64,000 nt of DNA, taken from assembly GCF_002775205.1 (NCBI RefSeq), contig NC_036443.1, positions 13,651,373 through 13,715,372 of the forward strand, read 5' to 3'. The first letter of the stretch is position 1. Each line of letters starts with the position of its first letter. Below, piece after piece: positions 11,761-31,100 of the stretch. The notes under the pieces were generated by a model that worked only from the letters and a program-made list of their open reading frames with translations, did not search any database and was not told the DNA's origin. This DNA is from Xiphophorus maculatus. Its lineage: Eukaryota; Chordata; Actinopteri; Cyprinodontiformes; Poeciliidae. The position numbers and the translations under genes are program-made.

Positions 11761-14700
11761 AAAACGATAGGAGTCTTACCTGCAGCAGGTTGTTTTTTGG
11801 TCAGAGTAAATGCTGAGTAGAAATGGTCGGGCAGTGTAAAAATCATGAAAAATCATTACTGATGCACCACTATTTTTTATACCAAAACTTTCTCTTGACT
11901 GGAAACTTTCTACATGCTATGTTCTCCTCCATTTGTTTTGTGAAAAAAACTGCCTAGTTCAGACAGGTTGTTGGATTAAACATTTATAAAATACTTCTTA
12001 TTAAGGCCTATGAGATTGTCAGGTTTGGAGTTTCTTTTAAATCTGCTTTGATCAACTCTCCTTTTGGTTTAGCCATTAGCTGGATTCATGCTAACGCCCC
12101 GCCCATACGAACCTGGATACTTTGCAAAATAGAGATTTTTTACAGGATTTTTCTGGTAACAGAGGTTTTAAAAGTTGTTTTCCAAAATGGTTTATACGTT
12201 TTGTTTAGGATTGATTTACATTCACATCACTCTATCCTGACCCTTCAGGCGTGGAAGCTAATAATGAAGAGGGATGAGGAAACTATGTTGTTGTGGGAGA
12301 CTCTTAACCCCAGCATTGCTTTTGCTCCTCTGCAGAGCTCCTTCTTTTGAATTCAGAGGTAGTTAAAGTCTCCACCTGCAATATTGCTCTAGCTTAGAGT
12401 AAAATGCAGCATACTGAGTTTCTTTCCTTCAAATTTGTCCTTATCTCCTGGAGACACAATAACTGCTTAAACCTCTTCAGAACCCATCTTCAAATATTCT
12501 TCAAATATCCCTTTAGATACCCTTAGAATATCATTTAAACATTGAACGCTTTGGTTCATCCAGAAGGAGCAGTTTCATTAATCTGTCCTGGGTTTATGTT
12601 GCAGCACAACAAGGCCAACTGGGCGTAAATGCTATTTTTATCTTTTGATTGGAAGAAGTTTGAGTCTGCCTTCCATGTCTTTCTCTCTTTGAACCAGTGG
12701 GGATCGATCATGTTATCGTCACCGTGACACAAAACGAGGCATTTTCTTTGCCTTAATCTGTACTGACAGCCCCAGTTCAGCCCAGATGTGTTTGCTTTGT
12801 TTGCGTCTTTCCCGGTCATTATAAAGCTGCCCTTTCTTAGGCTGGAAAGCAATCACTCAGCAATGAATGCGATGCCCTTTAAGAAGTCTGCAATTTGCCT
12901 GAAGCTTTCATCAAGCGTTTTCACTCCCAACTGAGTCATGTGGTTGCAAAGTGCAGCACAATACCAAATTTCCTTTATGCCTCTGACTTGTTATTCAAAA
13001 CAAAAAATTCTAAAACAATGATGACTACATAAAATCGCATCTTCGAAACTTTAAAAAAAATCAATTTACGCATTTCTGGTGCAATGTTTTCTTACGCAAA
13101 ATTCTTGGAATATTCACAGTTGCCGCATGCACAGCAGCATCTCCTGAGTGGGTGAGAAAAGGAAGTCACACTTGTCAGAGAGGTGGTGTGTGCGAATCAT
13201 ATCACTCTGTCACACGCTGAAACACCAGGTGGAGAAACAGACAGCAGCAGAAAATACCAAGCCACACTTAAAAAAGCTGCATACATAACCCTCACAGACG
13301 GGCAGCGTTTGTCCTAGAGAGAAAACCGTTTTAAGGGTTTTTCTTGTTTTTTGTCCTTTTGCAGCTGAAATGTGTGCTTTTAATCCATCATAATGGTGAC
13401 ACTTAAGACAGCGCGAGAAGCTGAGATCACAAACTTATATCATGGCTTTTGAGTAGCTCGGCACATTAATCAACCATTATGAAGAAGGAGATACATTTCC
13501 ACTAGATCCACTCTGATGTTCGACCTCCACAGTTCGTATCGTAGTTCTCTATTGCGTTTTGTTAAGTGCTTTTTGCAAAGGTCCTGACATAAAGGGAAAA
13601 TCTCGGCTATTTTTCTCCAAAGCAAATCTGCCTTTGTGTATATCTATTTAAACAATATAAATATCTATCTATCTATATATATATACATGTATGTATTAAG
13701 ACTCGCATTCTGTGTTTAGTATTGATTAGCTGTGTACTGTTCTGATGTACTGACTGTATTCTTGTATATTCCAATACTGTTCATTTTACATTTTGTCTGC
13801 CTTTGTGCTAATGTTATCTGTTCCAACATCCAAGTCTTATTATAAATGTTTATTTTTAAGCAGGGTAGGAATTAGTTATTTTTTATTGAAATGGCTGGGC
13901 AAACAGAAAATGCCTGAACATGGTATCAAAACCTGCATGTAGAGAGTGCCACGTTTCTTTCTTTCTTTTTTAAAAAAAAAATAACTTAAGAGATATAAAT
14001 CCTAATCGGCAGTGACTAGACTGTATGTAGCCTCTAGTTATATTCAATCAGTATTGGATTTTTTTTGTTCCTAAAGCCATAAGAAATTAAAAACACAGTG
14101 CTTTACTAGATTGTTATGCCATACGATGTAGGGAGCTGCTGGCAGGTGAGTGAGGGAAGTGGGAAACAGAGGGGTCCACTGAATTTCTGAAAAACAAGTG
14201 GGTATGAGAAGCTCACTAAATAGTAGATAAATAGATTTCCTCAGGACTGTGTAACGTCTCTAACTTCCTCACATTTACAGCATCTTTTAAGCAAAACCCT
14301 CAAACCTACTATTTCCGCACCTTGCAGGCTCTTTGCTCTTAAGATTAGATAAATCCAGCCAGGTTAAAAAGGGAAGAGAACGCGTTCTTACTACCCCGCT
14401 GCACATAATCATCTTTCATCCATAGCTATAAAGTAGCAATCAGCCATGAGTAGGTGAGGCAGAAAGCTTGTTGCTTTTACCCGAGGCCATAGCATAAGAA
14501 GGGAGCTTTAAGCAGCACTGAAAGCACTGTGTTTATTGACCACAACTTTAAAAATGATAAGGTTGGTCACTGCCATAAAAACTCAGAGGCCTCGTAGCTG
14601 AAGGATAATGGCTTTGCATGGTATGCTTAAAAGCTTCTCTGGCTGCAGGATAGCTGCAAACTATAGGCATTAAAGAAGAGTAATACACAATAATTTGACA

Positions 14701-14991
14701 TAATAAAAGATACAGTTTTACATCTTGTGTCGTTTTCATTTGTCTATAAATCATAAGGCAATTAAACTGTGATGCTAACTTTATTGCAAAGTTCTGATCT
14801 GCTTTGCCTAATACATAGTGGGTTAAATCTGTGGATTAGGTGGTGCTCCACTCATAGCACCATATATAACCCTTCTATTGAAATCTAACTGTTGTTCATA
14901 CATTTAATATACAGTCAGTCAGCTTTAGTAGATTGACTAGATTGAGTAAATGCTTTTTCATAGATCATAGCTCAGTCAAGATGCTCTAAAC

Positions 14992-15204
14992 CGGCGTTTC
15001 CCAATTCCGGTCCTCAGGCCTCCCTGCCCTGCATGTTTTAGGTGTTTCCCTTCTGCTACACACCTGGATTGAATATATGGGTGATCAACAGGTTTCTGCA
15101 GCACTTGATGGTCATGCAATCATTTGAATCAGCTGCTCTGGAATAGAGGCACATCTAAAACATGCAGAGCAGGGGGGCCTGAGGACCGGAATTGGGAAAC
15201 GCTG
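14992..15204. mobile_element. hAT-type MITE, 213 bp, with 8-bp target-site duplication
   Basis: The element has terminal inverted repeats of about 29 bp, CGGCGTTTCCCAATTCCGGT... and CAGCGTTTCCCAATTCCGGT... on the reverse strand, differing at one position. It is flanked on both sides by CTCTAAAC (14984-14991 and 15205-15212). An 8-bp duplication and CAG-type ends fit hAT superfamily insertions. There is no coding capacity. The clean duplication argues for a fairly young insertion. Confidence 0.88.
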
Positions 15205-15979
15205 CTCTAAACCAGTGATCAGTGTTTTACTGCCCTCTGGTGGTAAAACATGCATCGTACAACCATTAACGTTAACCTGCAACGATTTATAAATGATTCT
15301 TTATAATCTAATACATTAGTATAAATAAAGTAAAGAGAAGGAGATCAAACATACTGATTGTAGTGGTGACAGCAAAATCTCTAAGCTTCTCAATTGTTAA
15401 GGTCAAAATTTGAATAAGGTCATTTTACCATAAATCAGCCAAGAGGTGCTCTGAATTTCTGACAGTCGTCAAAACAAGTAGAAAACTCATGAAGAGTCAA
15501 TATCTACTCCCAGAGAGCTCCAGATGATAAGAAAAAGTCGTTTCAAAGTTAGGAAATGCGTGCTCACTGCATAGCACTCCCCTGCTGAAGGAAAAGACGC
15601 ATGGAAGATTTTCTGAGGAACATTTGGACTAAAAATTTAATTCTTTGGATCCTGTTACACATATTTGGGGGAGAAACCGCACTTCATATCACTCCAAACA
15701 CATTGGTGCCAGGGGTTTCATCATACTGCACTGGCAGACATCATATAATTGGAGAAAATTCACTGTGACAGTCATGACAAGAATTAGAATATAAAACAGT
15801 GGTGGATGTTTTTTTTTCTTTTTCTTTCAGCAGAATAATCATCCTAAACAGATCTGAAGACTATAAACTGGTTCTAGAGAAATAAAATTTAAGCTGCATG
15901 GTAGTGGCCCAGTCAATCACAAAGCATGAATCTAACTGAATACTTGGGGAAAGTAGTAAATATCGTGTCATCATGGACG

Positions 15980-16190
15980 GACATTGTGTTGAAGGCGGAG
16001 TGTCAGAAAGAGCAGGCGCTTTAGAGACCGAGGCCAATTTCAAGGCATAAATTATGAATTTCTTTTAAGTTATGTTTGACATATACAGCATTTTCATAAC
16101 AATAGAAGGCAGTATAGTTACTTTATTGGGCTATAAAATGGCCCTGTATGCCTAGAAAAAACATAATACCTCCTCTTCACGTAACAGAAA
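15980..16190 (+). mobile_element. Interspersed repeat A, copy 1 (direct)
   Basis: Copy 1 shares GTCAGAAAG-AGCAGG, GAGGCCAATT-CAAGG, ATTTCTTTTAAG, ATAACAA, TATAGTTAC and CTATAAAATGGC with a copy near 25.12-25.30 kb, and in reverse complement with one near 20.98-21.20 kb. Ends are approximate. No coding content is visible; it is probably a small non-autonomous element. Confidence 0.6.
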
Positions 16191-16704
16191 ACCTGCCTTG
16201 TCCGCGCATTTACAATAATTTATTTTTGTGACAGAACCTAAGGTTGTTTGGCATCATTTGACTTAATCTGAGGTTCGTTACTGACATCTAAATTTATATA
16301 CTGAAAGCACTAGTAAGTCCTTAAGCAATCACACTAAACGTTTTAAGCAGATAAAGCAAAGAAAAATGTTCCAAATGAGCATAATTCAACTAAACTGTGA
16401 GGAAACAACTACGGCAGACATGGGGATGAAACGCGGATATTGTTTTTTAGAAATTTTCAAAACGGACAACCATTTTCTTGGCAAATTAATTTTTCTTATT
16501 GCAAAGAGCAGGTAGAGAGGCAAGACAGATACAGACCGAGAGACATGAAGTGAAGTAAGAATAACTTAAACACATCTCAACTGTTGAAGCAATTAATTGC
16601 ATTAAACAATAGTACAACCAAACACAAACACTGTAAATACACTTGCTTGGACATTTTCCAAAAAGACAAGGCGAAAGTATATGTAATGTAACGAGAATTT
16701 TTTT

Positions 16705-16710
16705 TTTATT
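16705..16710 (-). terminator. Candidate poly(A) signal of the synaptophysin-like gene
   Basis: AATAAA on the minus strand (TTTATT on plus) is the nearest perfect signal downstream of the stop at 17327 and would give a 3' UTR of about 0.6 kb. It sits in a T-rich run, so the assignment is weak. Confidence 0.35.
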
Positions 16711-17326
16711 TGAAATTGTAACAGTAAAATGCTCTTAACGGATTCAACGGAAACACTGCATTCAGCACAATATTCAGATGTTAGTCTAAACTAGAAATAT
16801 TACCATCACTGTGACAGCAATTATTATGACTGCGAAAAGAAGAAAAAAAAACTATTTGACCTTTACATAATAATCTCACAGTGGCATTTATATAATTTCA
16901 ACGTGGGCTTCATTTTAACTAAACACATTCAAGTACTTGAACTGAAACTGGAAGTCTGATTAATATTCTTATCAGCCCTGAGTTTTGTACAATATTTAAT
17001 TGCAGAAAATTTGCATGGAACAAAGATACTGTACAGTATCCTGTGAAAAAGGTGTGCAGCTGTTAAAGCAGGTTTTGCATTTGTACCTGTGTCATCTACA
17101 AACTCAAAACTCAAAAGTCTGTATGCGTTAGTATTACATGGGTCAGTCTGTATTAACACTTGGCTAAACAATAAATTTTAGTACCTCTTGAAATGAAATG
17201 ACAAAAATTAAAAAATAAATGTCTGATTAAGCAAAAAAAAAACCAACAACATAAAATTAGAATCTTTTCTGCAAAAAGTGCAGTCAGCTGCACATAGACT
17301 GTTTCTCAAATGAGGGAGCCATGCAG

Positions 17327-22786
<5,460 letters not shown>

Positions 22787-23261
22787 GTTCGCTCCGAGGG
22801 AAAAACAGACTAATAAAACTTATCCGCTTCTTTTCGGCCTTGCAGCTCCGTGCAGGCTCCTTGTGTCGAGTCAAACTTTTCTGCGAATCGCAGTGGCTGA
22901 CACGTGACCATAGACGTTAAGGCGTTAAGAAGAGGGGACGGCAGGGGGCGCTGCTGGGAAAGCGAAGAAATAAGGGGATTTTTATTTTTTTTACTCGTCA
23001 TGTGGACTTGATTTTTATCCAAAACATACTGACTAGGGTTTTATTAGTTTTATTGAGAAGAATTTCTGAATTAAATCGGATTTAGCAAAAAAATTTCTTC
23101 CTCTCTAATGCAAAATCAGATTACAGATGAATGGTTACATTTGTGGAAGTGGCTCCAACAGATTCTTGGAGAAACATGCGAGTTCTCAGTCCAGAAGATA
23201 CAGGAAAGTACTCTCTAGCGCTCTGTGATGAACAGCCACTTCGCAGAGGGAAAACGTTTTT

Positions 23262-24060
23262 TACACAACTGGTCAAAAGTTTTGAGACGCCTCAATTTGT
23301 CAAAGTCCCAGTGCACAAAGAAGTGAAAGCGACCGAGGCTAAAAATGAATCACAGAATCAGTTCATAGGTCAACATTTATTCTAAACTTTAGTCTCATCA
23401 AAGTTGCCACCTTTTGTAGATATAACAGCTGAACAAACTTGTAGATGTTTTTTCTATGTGAGAAATCAAAAGACTCTTCCGAGAGTTCTTCCTGTTTCTA
23501 TTGCAGAAATGTCCATGAGTATGTGGCACTTGAAGGTTGAAGGCTGAAGGTTGCTTCGCTTTCATTCAGCTCTATCCAAACTCCCAACACCCAGCTTGAA
23601 GAGATTAAGTCTGGAGACTGATCTGCATACTCCATGTTTTCAAGCTTACTCATTTTTTTATGAGCTAGTTCTGGCATAGTTTGGATTAATGCTTTGGGTC
23701 ATCATCTTGCTGTACGATGAACCTCTGACAAACTAGGAACCATTCTTTCCCCTACTGAACAGCGTAGAAAGATCCTGCTTGAGGAACCGAATATTTCAAA
23801 TTTTCATTCATCACACCGTCTTCCAGTTTTCAGAACTCCATCAGTAGTGTTTCATGGCCCAGTCAAGCCTGTTTATCTCATTCTCACTTTGTAGCAATGG
23901 CTTTTTTAAAAAAAAAACTCATCCTGTCAAGCCTGAACCTGGAAATCTTCCTCTCACAGTTGAAAATTAGATTTGTTTACTATGACCACAATTAATCACC
24001 TAATCTGTTAACTCTCAGAAACTGGTCTCCTAATTCAGTTGTGGCTTTGGGTCAATCAGA
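23262..24060. mobile_element. Degenerate fish DNA transposon remnant (CTGGTCAAAAGTTTTGAGAC type)
   Basis: It begins with ACTGGTCAAAAGTTTTGAGACGC and includes TTTGGGTCATCATCTTGCTG-type text, which I recall from a widespread fish DNA-transposon family. No intact transposase frame is present. The right boundary is approximate. Confidence 0.45.
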
Positions 24061-25114
24061 CCTCTTCCTGTCAGAGATTTTCCTAGGGGACTTTTGATGG
24101 CTAGCCCCTTACCTGACACCCCCAAAACGCATACATGTTAGGGCTCCATGAGGACACCGGTGTTGTCATCATGACAGGTAAGGGATTAAGGAACTCACTT
24201 TCCTTTCTTTGCCTCTTATTTGTAAGAAATGTCTACATTTTTAAGTGTCACGATGGCCTCCCTCTCTCTTTCATTGTTACTTGACTTTTTTCCCCCCACA
24301 TCTGGAAAGACAAACAAAACTTTTTACTGCAGTAAAGTATTCAAAACTCTGCAGGATCTAAGATTTTCACCACAAGTCAGATTTGACTTTCTACATCTGG
24401 CGGTCCTGTCCCACTTACGTGGGGGGGAAAAAAAACCCGTCGCTTGGTTAGACTGGTAATCAAAGCGCCATGAATGAGGTCCAGAGTTTCTTTGTGGGGA
24501 TGGGAGAAACATAACAAAAGAATAACTGTCTCTCTCCGCAGCACTCTGAAGCCATTCCTCTCGGCTAGGCACATGACATCCTGTTGTAAATGTGCCAAAA
24601 AGCACCTGAATGACTCACCGACCTCAATGCATCCACTGATGAGAAGTTGTGTTTAGCCTGTAGCCAGAAAAAAAGAAAATATCTGCACAAATGCATGAAA
24701 CAGTCCTGATCGAAATGTGGTCTCTGCATCGTCTGTTGCTAATTTCACCTCAGACTGAGATCTTTTTAACTGTTGCAATAAATTATGTAAATTCCTCTTA
24801 TCAATGTGCATACTTATATTTAATATAAACTACTAAACTTAGCATACAGTATCTTTTTCATCTTTGCTAATACGATCTGGTTTAAAATTACTGTAAGTGG
24901 GGCTAATATTCCCAGAGAAAGAATTTCTTCAATAAACCCACAAGTGACGGATTGCTGCAGATTCATTTTGACATGAACACACTTTTCCACTCAGCTCCAT
25001 AAGACTAGCAGCAGCAGCAAATAGAAAACATTTGGTAGAACTGCGGGTCTGATGACCTTATCATACAAACTACCTCTCAGTAAAGCACTTCTAAGAACAG
25101 TTGTTCTCAGTTGT

Positions 25115-25300
25115 GATGACTGAGAGTCAGAAAGGGCAGGAGCTTCTTAAAGACAAAGAGGCCAATTCCAAGGTGTCACATTACAAAGTCAAATTTCTTT
25201 TAAGCATTTTTATAACAACCAAAGGTAATATAGTTACCCGATTGTTCTATAAAATGGCTCTATGTGCCTGGAAAATACATAATGCCACCCCTTTAAGTGG
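25115..25300 (+). mobile_element. Interspersed repeat A, copy 3 (direct)
   Basis: It shares AGTCAGAAAGGGCAGG, GAGGCCAATTCCAAGG, ATTTCTTTTAAG, TATAGTTAC and CTATAAAATGGC with the copy near 15.98 kb in the same order and orientation. It has no coding content. Boundaries are approximate. Confidence 0.6.
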
Positions 25301-28130
25301 ATAATATACATCCATTTCATCAAGCACACATTTCTCTATTAAAAAGATAAAAACGATGTAATATTCTAATCTTAAATGTTGTGTTTTCATTTGCTGAAAA
25401 ACATACAACATTGAAAACGTCAGTCCCAGTGTACTTAATCTACCTAATGTGTCTCACTCAGTAATTAAGTTTTCAGAAAAAAAAAAGGAAAAACTTTTTA
25501 ATATTATAGTTCACTGGTATGAACCTGCATACCTGCCCTGGTCACTGAGGCCATTTCTAGAAATTTTATGAGCAGTAACTGGAAAACAAATAGGTTGGGT
25601 GTGATGGGGAGTTTGTTGTTCCACAAAATTTCACTTGGAAAAAAAAATACTACTACTGGTTTTACTGGTTTTGTTGCTTTGATAGAGGCTAGAATATATG
25701 TAATGTCAGACATTTATACATGCTCAGAACTGGGCTGAGGCATGAGCGAACTGAGCCACTGCTGGCACCCAGACCATCAAGAAACCCAACCCTCCTGTTT
25801 GACTATTGGAAACGATGGTTTCGGGAGGCTTATTCAAAAGATTTTAAATTGTTTAAAAATATATATTTTAAAATGCATAAAGAAAAGAACTTCATAGCCA
25901 ATAAGTTACAACTATCCTTAACTGATTTAGACCTAACCAGTTAAACTTGGAAAAATGTTCAAGTTGTATTAAAACACTGCTAGTGTTGACTGTAGGGTGG
26001 TGAGTTTAACCCCATTTACTCCCAATTCAGAGTTTTCTTCAGGCCTCATTCACCACTGGGCCAGGCCCAGTGCACATAGTTAAACTAAAAAAAAACATTT
26101 TTTTACTATTTAAAAATATGCAGATATTCAGATTGTCTAAAAAGCTACACATAGATAGTTAATTAAGTAAAAGGAGATCATTTACATTACAGCCAAACAG
26201 ACTTAACTTACTGAATGGACATAACCACAACAATAACCACATGTCTCTTTCAAGGAATAAAGGTTCTTAAGGGTGCCTTTCTTGTAGTTTCTGCCTCTGG
26301 GGACAGGCTATATTTCACTCTCTGTGCAGGAATGCAGCCATAAAAACAAGCTGTGTGGTTTTGAGAGCAAATTCAGGACTTCAGTAGCACAAAACTAAGA
26401 TAATAAAGAATATAGTTAATGATTTAAAGTAAATATTAAAAATAGCCCCTTAAGGTGTTCTTTAATGACTAAAACCTGATTGACATATTTTTTTTTTTGG
26501 GCCACGATAAGATGCAGCATTTCTTCTGTTGTTTTATTGTTGCTAGTTCACAGACTTGCTAAACAGGTTGAGCCGCTCCGTGAGCAAAAAGTGGGGAAGT
26601 GCAAACACTTGCTGCTCTGCTCCTCCCATCTCTCATTCCTTGTCAGAACTGTGTGTGTGAAGGCATTGATCGTGGTGTGGAGCAGAAAGGTTGGAAAACC
26701 AGAGCGTGAACGTGTGAACCTATTGTGTATTACTACAAAAAAATAAATTATATTTCATTTTTGTCATTTGCAACACGTGACAAGTCATCCTAGTTAGAGG
26801 AACAAATTTACTATGATTCAGAAAACATTTTTTGTAGTTCTCTTAATCTGGAACTATTCATAATATAATATAATGTGAGCATGCCTGACAAATAAACACA
26901 CAGGAATGTGAGATACTTTTTGCATAAATGTATGAACTCTTACATATTATTATGTTTTGCTGTTAAGTTAAGTTTTAAACAATCTGGAAATTGAAGTAGT
27001 TTTGTATATTGGCCAACGATTGAATATTTGGTACTTCTACTGCAGCATGGTTCAATAATAAAGAAATGGACAAAAATGATCCCCTTCTTTTTTTATTATT
27101 TCTGGGGGAAAACAACAACATAAAACATAAATAAAATAAAAATACAAACATAAAACAGACAATCACCCCTCCAAATTGGGGGATGTGGTTTTATTATCTT
27201 GCTTTATCTGATGACGAATCTCACATACTTATATGACAGAAATGAGGTTGGAAATGTAAAACCTTTTCGACTCATTTTCACCTTTTTATCTACCTCACGA
27301 TGAAACGGGCTTAAAATAGGGAAAAAAGAAAAAAAAAAAAGAAAAGTAGTAAATAAATGATTGACATGCTAAACTCATTCTGATTATTGCATCAACAGCC
27401 TACATATGTATAAGATTTATTTATTTTTATTTTTTCTTCTAATTACCACCACCTGTGCTAAGGTCGATGCAGCATAAATTAATTTATAGGCTGCAGTTTT
27501 GCTGTCCCCGTCGTTATAAACTGCGTTGTCAGTAAAGGACTCGAAGTCTCTTTCAACGTTTTGCTCTTTTCACTCTTTTTGTGCTCAGTCAGAAAGTTCA
27601 GACTACTAGACAGAGCTGCATGGTAGTAGCTATCGCTCAACCTACCTTGACTGTCCTTTGACAGCTAATTGTGCAGTCCAACCTCTCTTTTTTTAATATA
27701 ATTTAACCAACCAGAAAAGCCAAGGGGTTGGCCATGCTGCACAATAAGCCAATCACAAACGAGCACAGCAGTAGACTATGCAGACCATTTGTCTTACTGT
27801 ACAGTATATCATGTTGGCTGTGGAGCGGCAGCGCGAATAATTGGTGTCACACCAACCGGTTTATTATGCGCAAGAAAATCAGATAATTTTCAGTTTTTGT
27901 AGTTATTGTTTGTTTTCCCCCTTTTGCAGAGAAACAAGGACGTTCTTTGTTTTCAAAGCAGGTGCAGTCGCTGTCAGGACGACTACTGTTGTTGATGTCA
28001 TCCGCGGCGGAGCTGCAGCGACCTTCAATTCTTCAACGAGCCCAGGATAAACAAAGAGGGATTTAGTGCTTTTTCTTTTCTTTTCTTTTTGGGTCGCCTT
28101 TCGCTTTTGCCGCTTTCATCAGCTGGCAGG

Positions 28131-31100
28131 ATGGGGCTCCTGCTGCATTGTCTCCTGCTGCTCGCCGTCTGCGCTCTCCCAGCCGGTGGCTTGGATTTCC
28201 AGCCGGGATCCAAAGCTCTCGGACAGCCGGTGTTCGTGAGGCGCTCCGTGGAGAGGAGAGCCGCGCAAATCGCGAAGAGGTCCCTGCCGTCGTGGCCGGG
28301 CGCATCGCACCACCACAGGATACGGCGAAGGAGCGTCGACCAGGGCGAGTCGTGCAAAAAGCACGAAGGGTATCAGAGCAAGTTAAAAGACAACACCCAC
28401 AGTGTAAGTTACCATCAGAGGTCCTGTTTCAAGTCGCAGTCCGACAATTAAACTGCGCCTGGGGAGGGAGGAGAGTGCGCAGGTGCTTACCAGGTGCACG
28501 AATAGGCCTAATGTGCTGTTCCTGGTAGATAAATGGAGCTTTTTTATTTCATATTCTTAATTGCTGGATGTCACACGGGTGTAACTCTTTTCCATAGAGA
28601 AAGAGAAGGCCAGAAGCATAAGAGAATTAGGGCCTCTAAACTATCAGGAGTACCCCCCCAAAAAAGACTTAAATTGCTATATAGAGATCAAAAGTTAGTA
28701 TTTGTTCATCAGCAATGGCCTGTGTATGTTTTGGTAATAATAAAATCAAATCACAGGCAAAGACATATCAAATTGTAAATGCAAATCAAAACTAAAGTGC
28801 ACCTTTGCAGTTCCTCAATTTTTTCAGACTCTAAGTAGAGATGCTCTTGTTTATTGCCTCTGTTCAGTTGTATTTCCTGTAAGAATTTGGCACAGTGTAA
28901 TAAAATCAAGTTAAACAACAGTCAGGCCTGTTTATGCATCCCAAAAGGTTGCACTAGTATCTGCGACACACATTTGTTTTCCTTCTGGACCACACAGCAT
29001 CCATTTGTTTTCTCTTCTGCCCTGAAAGCCAAACTGCCTGAACGCTGACAGGAAATTTGAAACCAGTTGAAATCCTTGTGACTGACGATGTGTTGGTTAT
29101 TTTGTAATTAAAAGCTGTGCTTGTGCTGGGGAAGTTGGAGCACTTCAGAAGCAGGAAGTGTTGTTAGGTAGCAGAGACAGAAACAAACAGCAACAAAAAA
29201 AAACTAACCAGGAAGACCAGCTCATAAATCTACTCTTCAAAAACAAAACCAGAGACTAAATAAGAACCATGCGCTGCTTATTTGCCTGGCTCACCGGTGC
29301 CATGTGATCAACTTTGCATGCCGTACTTTGTATACTTGGCTCCAGTAATCTCAGGCCGAGAGAGTTCCTCGAAGCTCAGCCTCGTCTTTCCGCAGAGGTT
29401 ACCATCCAGGTCCCACCGGCACCGGCCTGCTTTCGGCATGAACAGCTCTCAGCACAGTGTGTGATGAGTAATGGGCCCACAAATTGTTGTTTAGGAAATG
29501 AATCTTGAAGAGGCAGCAGGTCTCCGTTTGACAGTGAATGCAAAAGTATACTTGATAAAGGTGATTCTGTCTGCTTTCTGAAAACTTTATCTGCTGCTAA
29601 CTTATGAAAATTAATAAACATTATAGAAGAAAATACCCCAAGGTATTTTAAAATAAGTGTAGGCGTGTTGTTACCAGTTTCAAAGTAGTGGTCGGTTATC
29701 AGTGTACTGTTGACACTGTTCATAGTCAGTCAGCGGGGTTAAACAATGCTATCACACTTTCCTTCTCACGAACAAGAAAAGCAAAAATGGCTGTTTGGAA
29801 ATATCACTTGGTGAAAAACATGAAGAGACATGATGTGGAAAAAAGGACCCTTAAAATTTACCATCCATTACCTTTAAGTACGGCTGTTTGAAAAGCTCTG
29901 GCTGGCAGCAAACGGCAGCATATCTGTGAAGCAGGTCGGCTACTGGATCAGGTAGCCCAACAATTAATACCATCTTGTTACATGTATGTTAATTTATGAG
30001 GAACAAAATAGCTAAACAGTATTAGCATCTGCATTATAATCACTTGGAAACTTGTCCTTATGGTCTATGAAAATCAAAATTACAGTAAGTATCCATCCAT
30101 TGCTCTCAAAGTGTGCTGTAAGCAGAATCGGTGGTACTTGGGCTGTGTTCAATCACACTCAATAAATGTTTGTAAGTTAAATGAAAACATATATAGTGTG
30201 TTATAGTTGAGAGCTAACCAGGAACACGTCTAGGTGGCTAAAGGTGCTGTGTTTCATTTACCTCATCTGACATCTGAACTTGAAAATGACTTAGTCTCAT
30301 TAATCACACACACTCACATGCAGATGATTGTATGAATACGTGTTGGTAACTGTCCCATTTCTGCCAGCTACTGCATGTGATAAGGATGTTTACATTCATC
30401 CGATTAAGCTACTCTTCAACAATTGTTTGTTCTCTTTTTCCCAGTATACACTGAACGACCTGAGTGGCTCCGTGTCACTGGCCTGGGTTGGAGATGGCAC
30501 AGGGGTGAGTGTTGTACGCATCAGGTCAAGATCGAGTCAAATATGTTTGGTTCTTTTAGTGTAAGCCAGTCTGCAGGCAAATATGAAAATGTATTTTTTT
30601 GTCACGCGAGAGTTGTATGACATTACTTGTGTGTCCTTGAACCGTTGTTCTTCGCAGGTCATACTGGCTTTGACCACATTTCAGGTGCCTATCTTCTTGT
30701 TGAGATTCGGCCAGTCCAAACTCTACCGTAGGTAGGTCTCGTAAACTCACCCGTTAGGAAGTTGGCCTGCTGCGTGTCAGATTACATCTCATTGTTGTTG
30801 CAACTTCTTCTCCGCCAGTGAGGACTACGGGAAGTCGTTTGAGGACGTGACCAACTTAATCAACAACACGTTCATTTCAGCGGAGTTTGGCATAGCAATC
30901 GGCCCTGAGAATTCAGGCAAAGTAAGCCACATCCTCTTCCTTGCCACTGCCTCATCTGGTTGTTTTTGACTTGTGTAGACAGAAGCACTGCAATGGTGTC
31001 TGAACAGCAACATTTGAACTCTGGCTTTTAGGTGATCCTGACAGCTGAAATCTCTGGAGGAGATGGGTATCGGATTTTTGCCTCCAGTGACTTTGGGAAG

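Larger units (their letters stand above)
9589..16704 (+). other. AMIGO1 3' UTR and convergent intergenic DNA; no other gene seen
   Basis: No coding exon is supported here. The first part should be AMIGO1 3' UTR, long in mammals, but the end could not be fixed because AATAAA occurs several times (for example 11361-11366). Three transposon-like pieces (about 11.12-11.76, 14.99-15.20 and 15.98-16.19 kb) are listed separately. Open frames of 60-100 codons are unrecognisable. Confidence 0.45.
22787..28130. other. Intergenic region between the divergent synaptophysin-like and SORT1 genes
   Basis: No supported coding exon was found. Mammals have PSMA5 between SYPL2 and SORT1 as I recall, but no proteasome alpha-5 exon was recognised here. 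The left edge is the synaptophysin-like promoter and the right edge the SORT1 promoter and 5' UTR. The SORT1 leader includes a pyrimidine run (about 28070-28100) just before a GC-rich start region. Two repeats (about 23.26-24.06 and 25.12-25.30 kb) are listed separately. Confidence 0.5.

Noticed and set aside
24435-24530. tRNA-like text (GTCGCTTGGTTAGACTGGTAATCAAAG ... GGTCCAGAGTTTC)
   Set aside because: It recalls the A-box and B-box of a tRNA or SINE head, but the B-box is poor and no cloverleaf with paired acceptor stem could be drawn.
22787-28130. Search for PSMA5 exons expected from mammalian synteny
   Set aside because: No open frame or splice-flanked segment resembled the proteasome alpha-5 N-terminus or core, so it is not reported.
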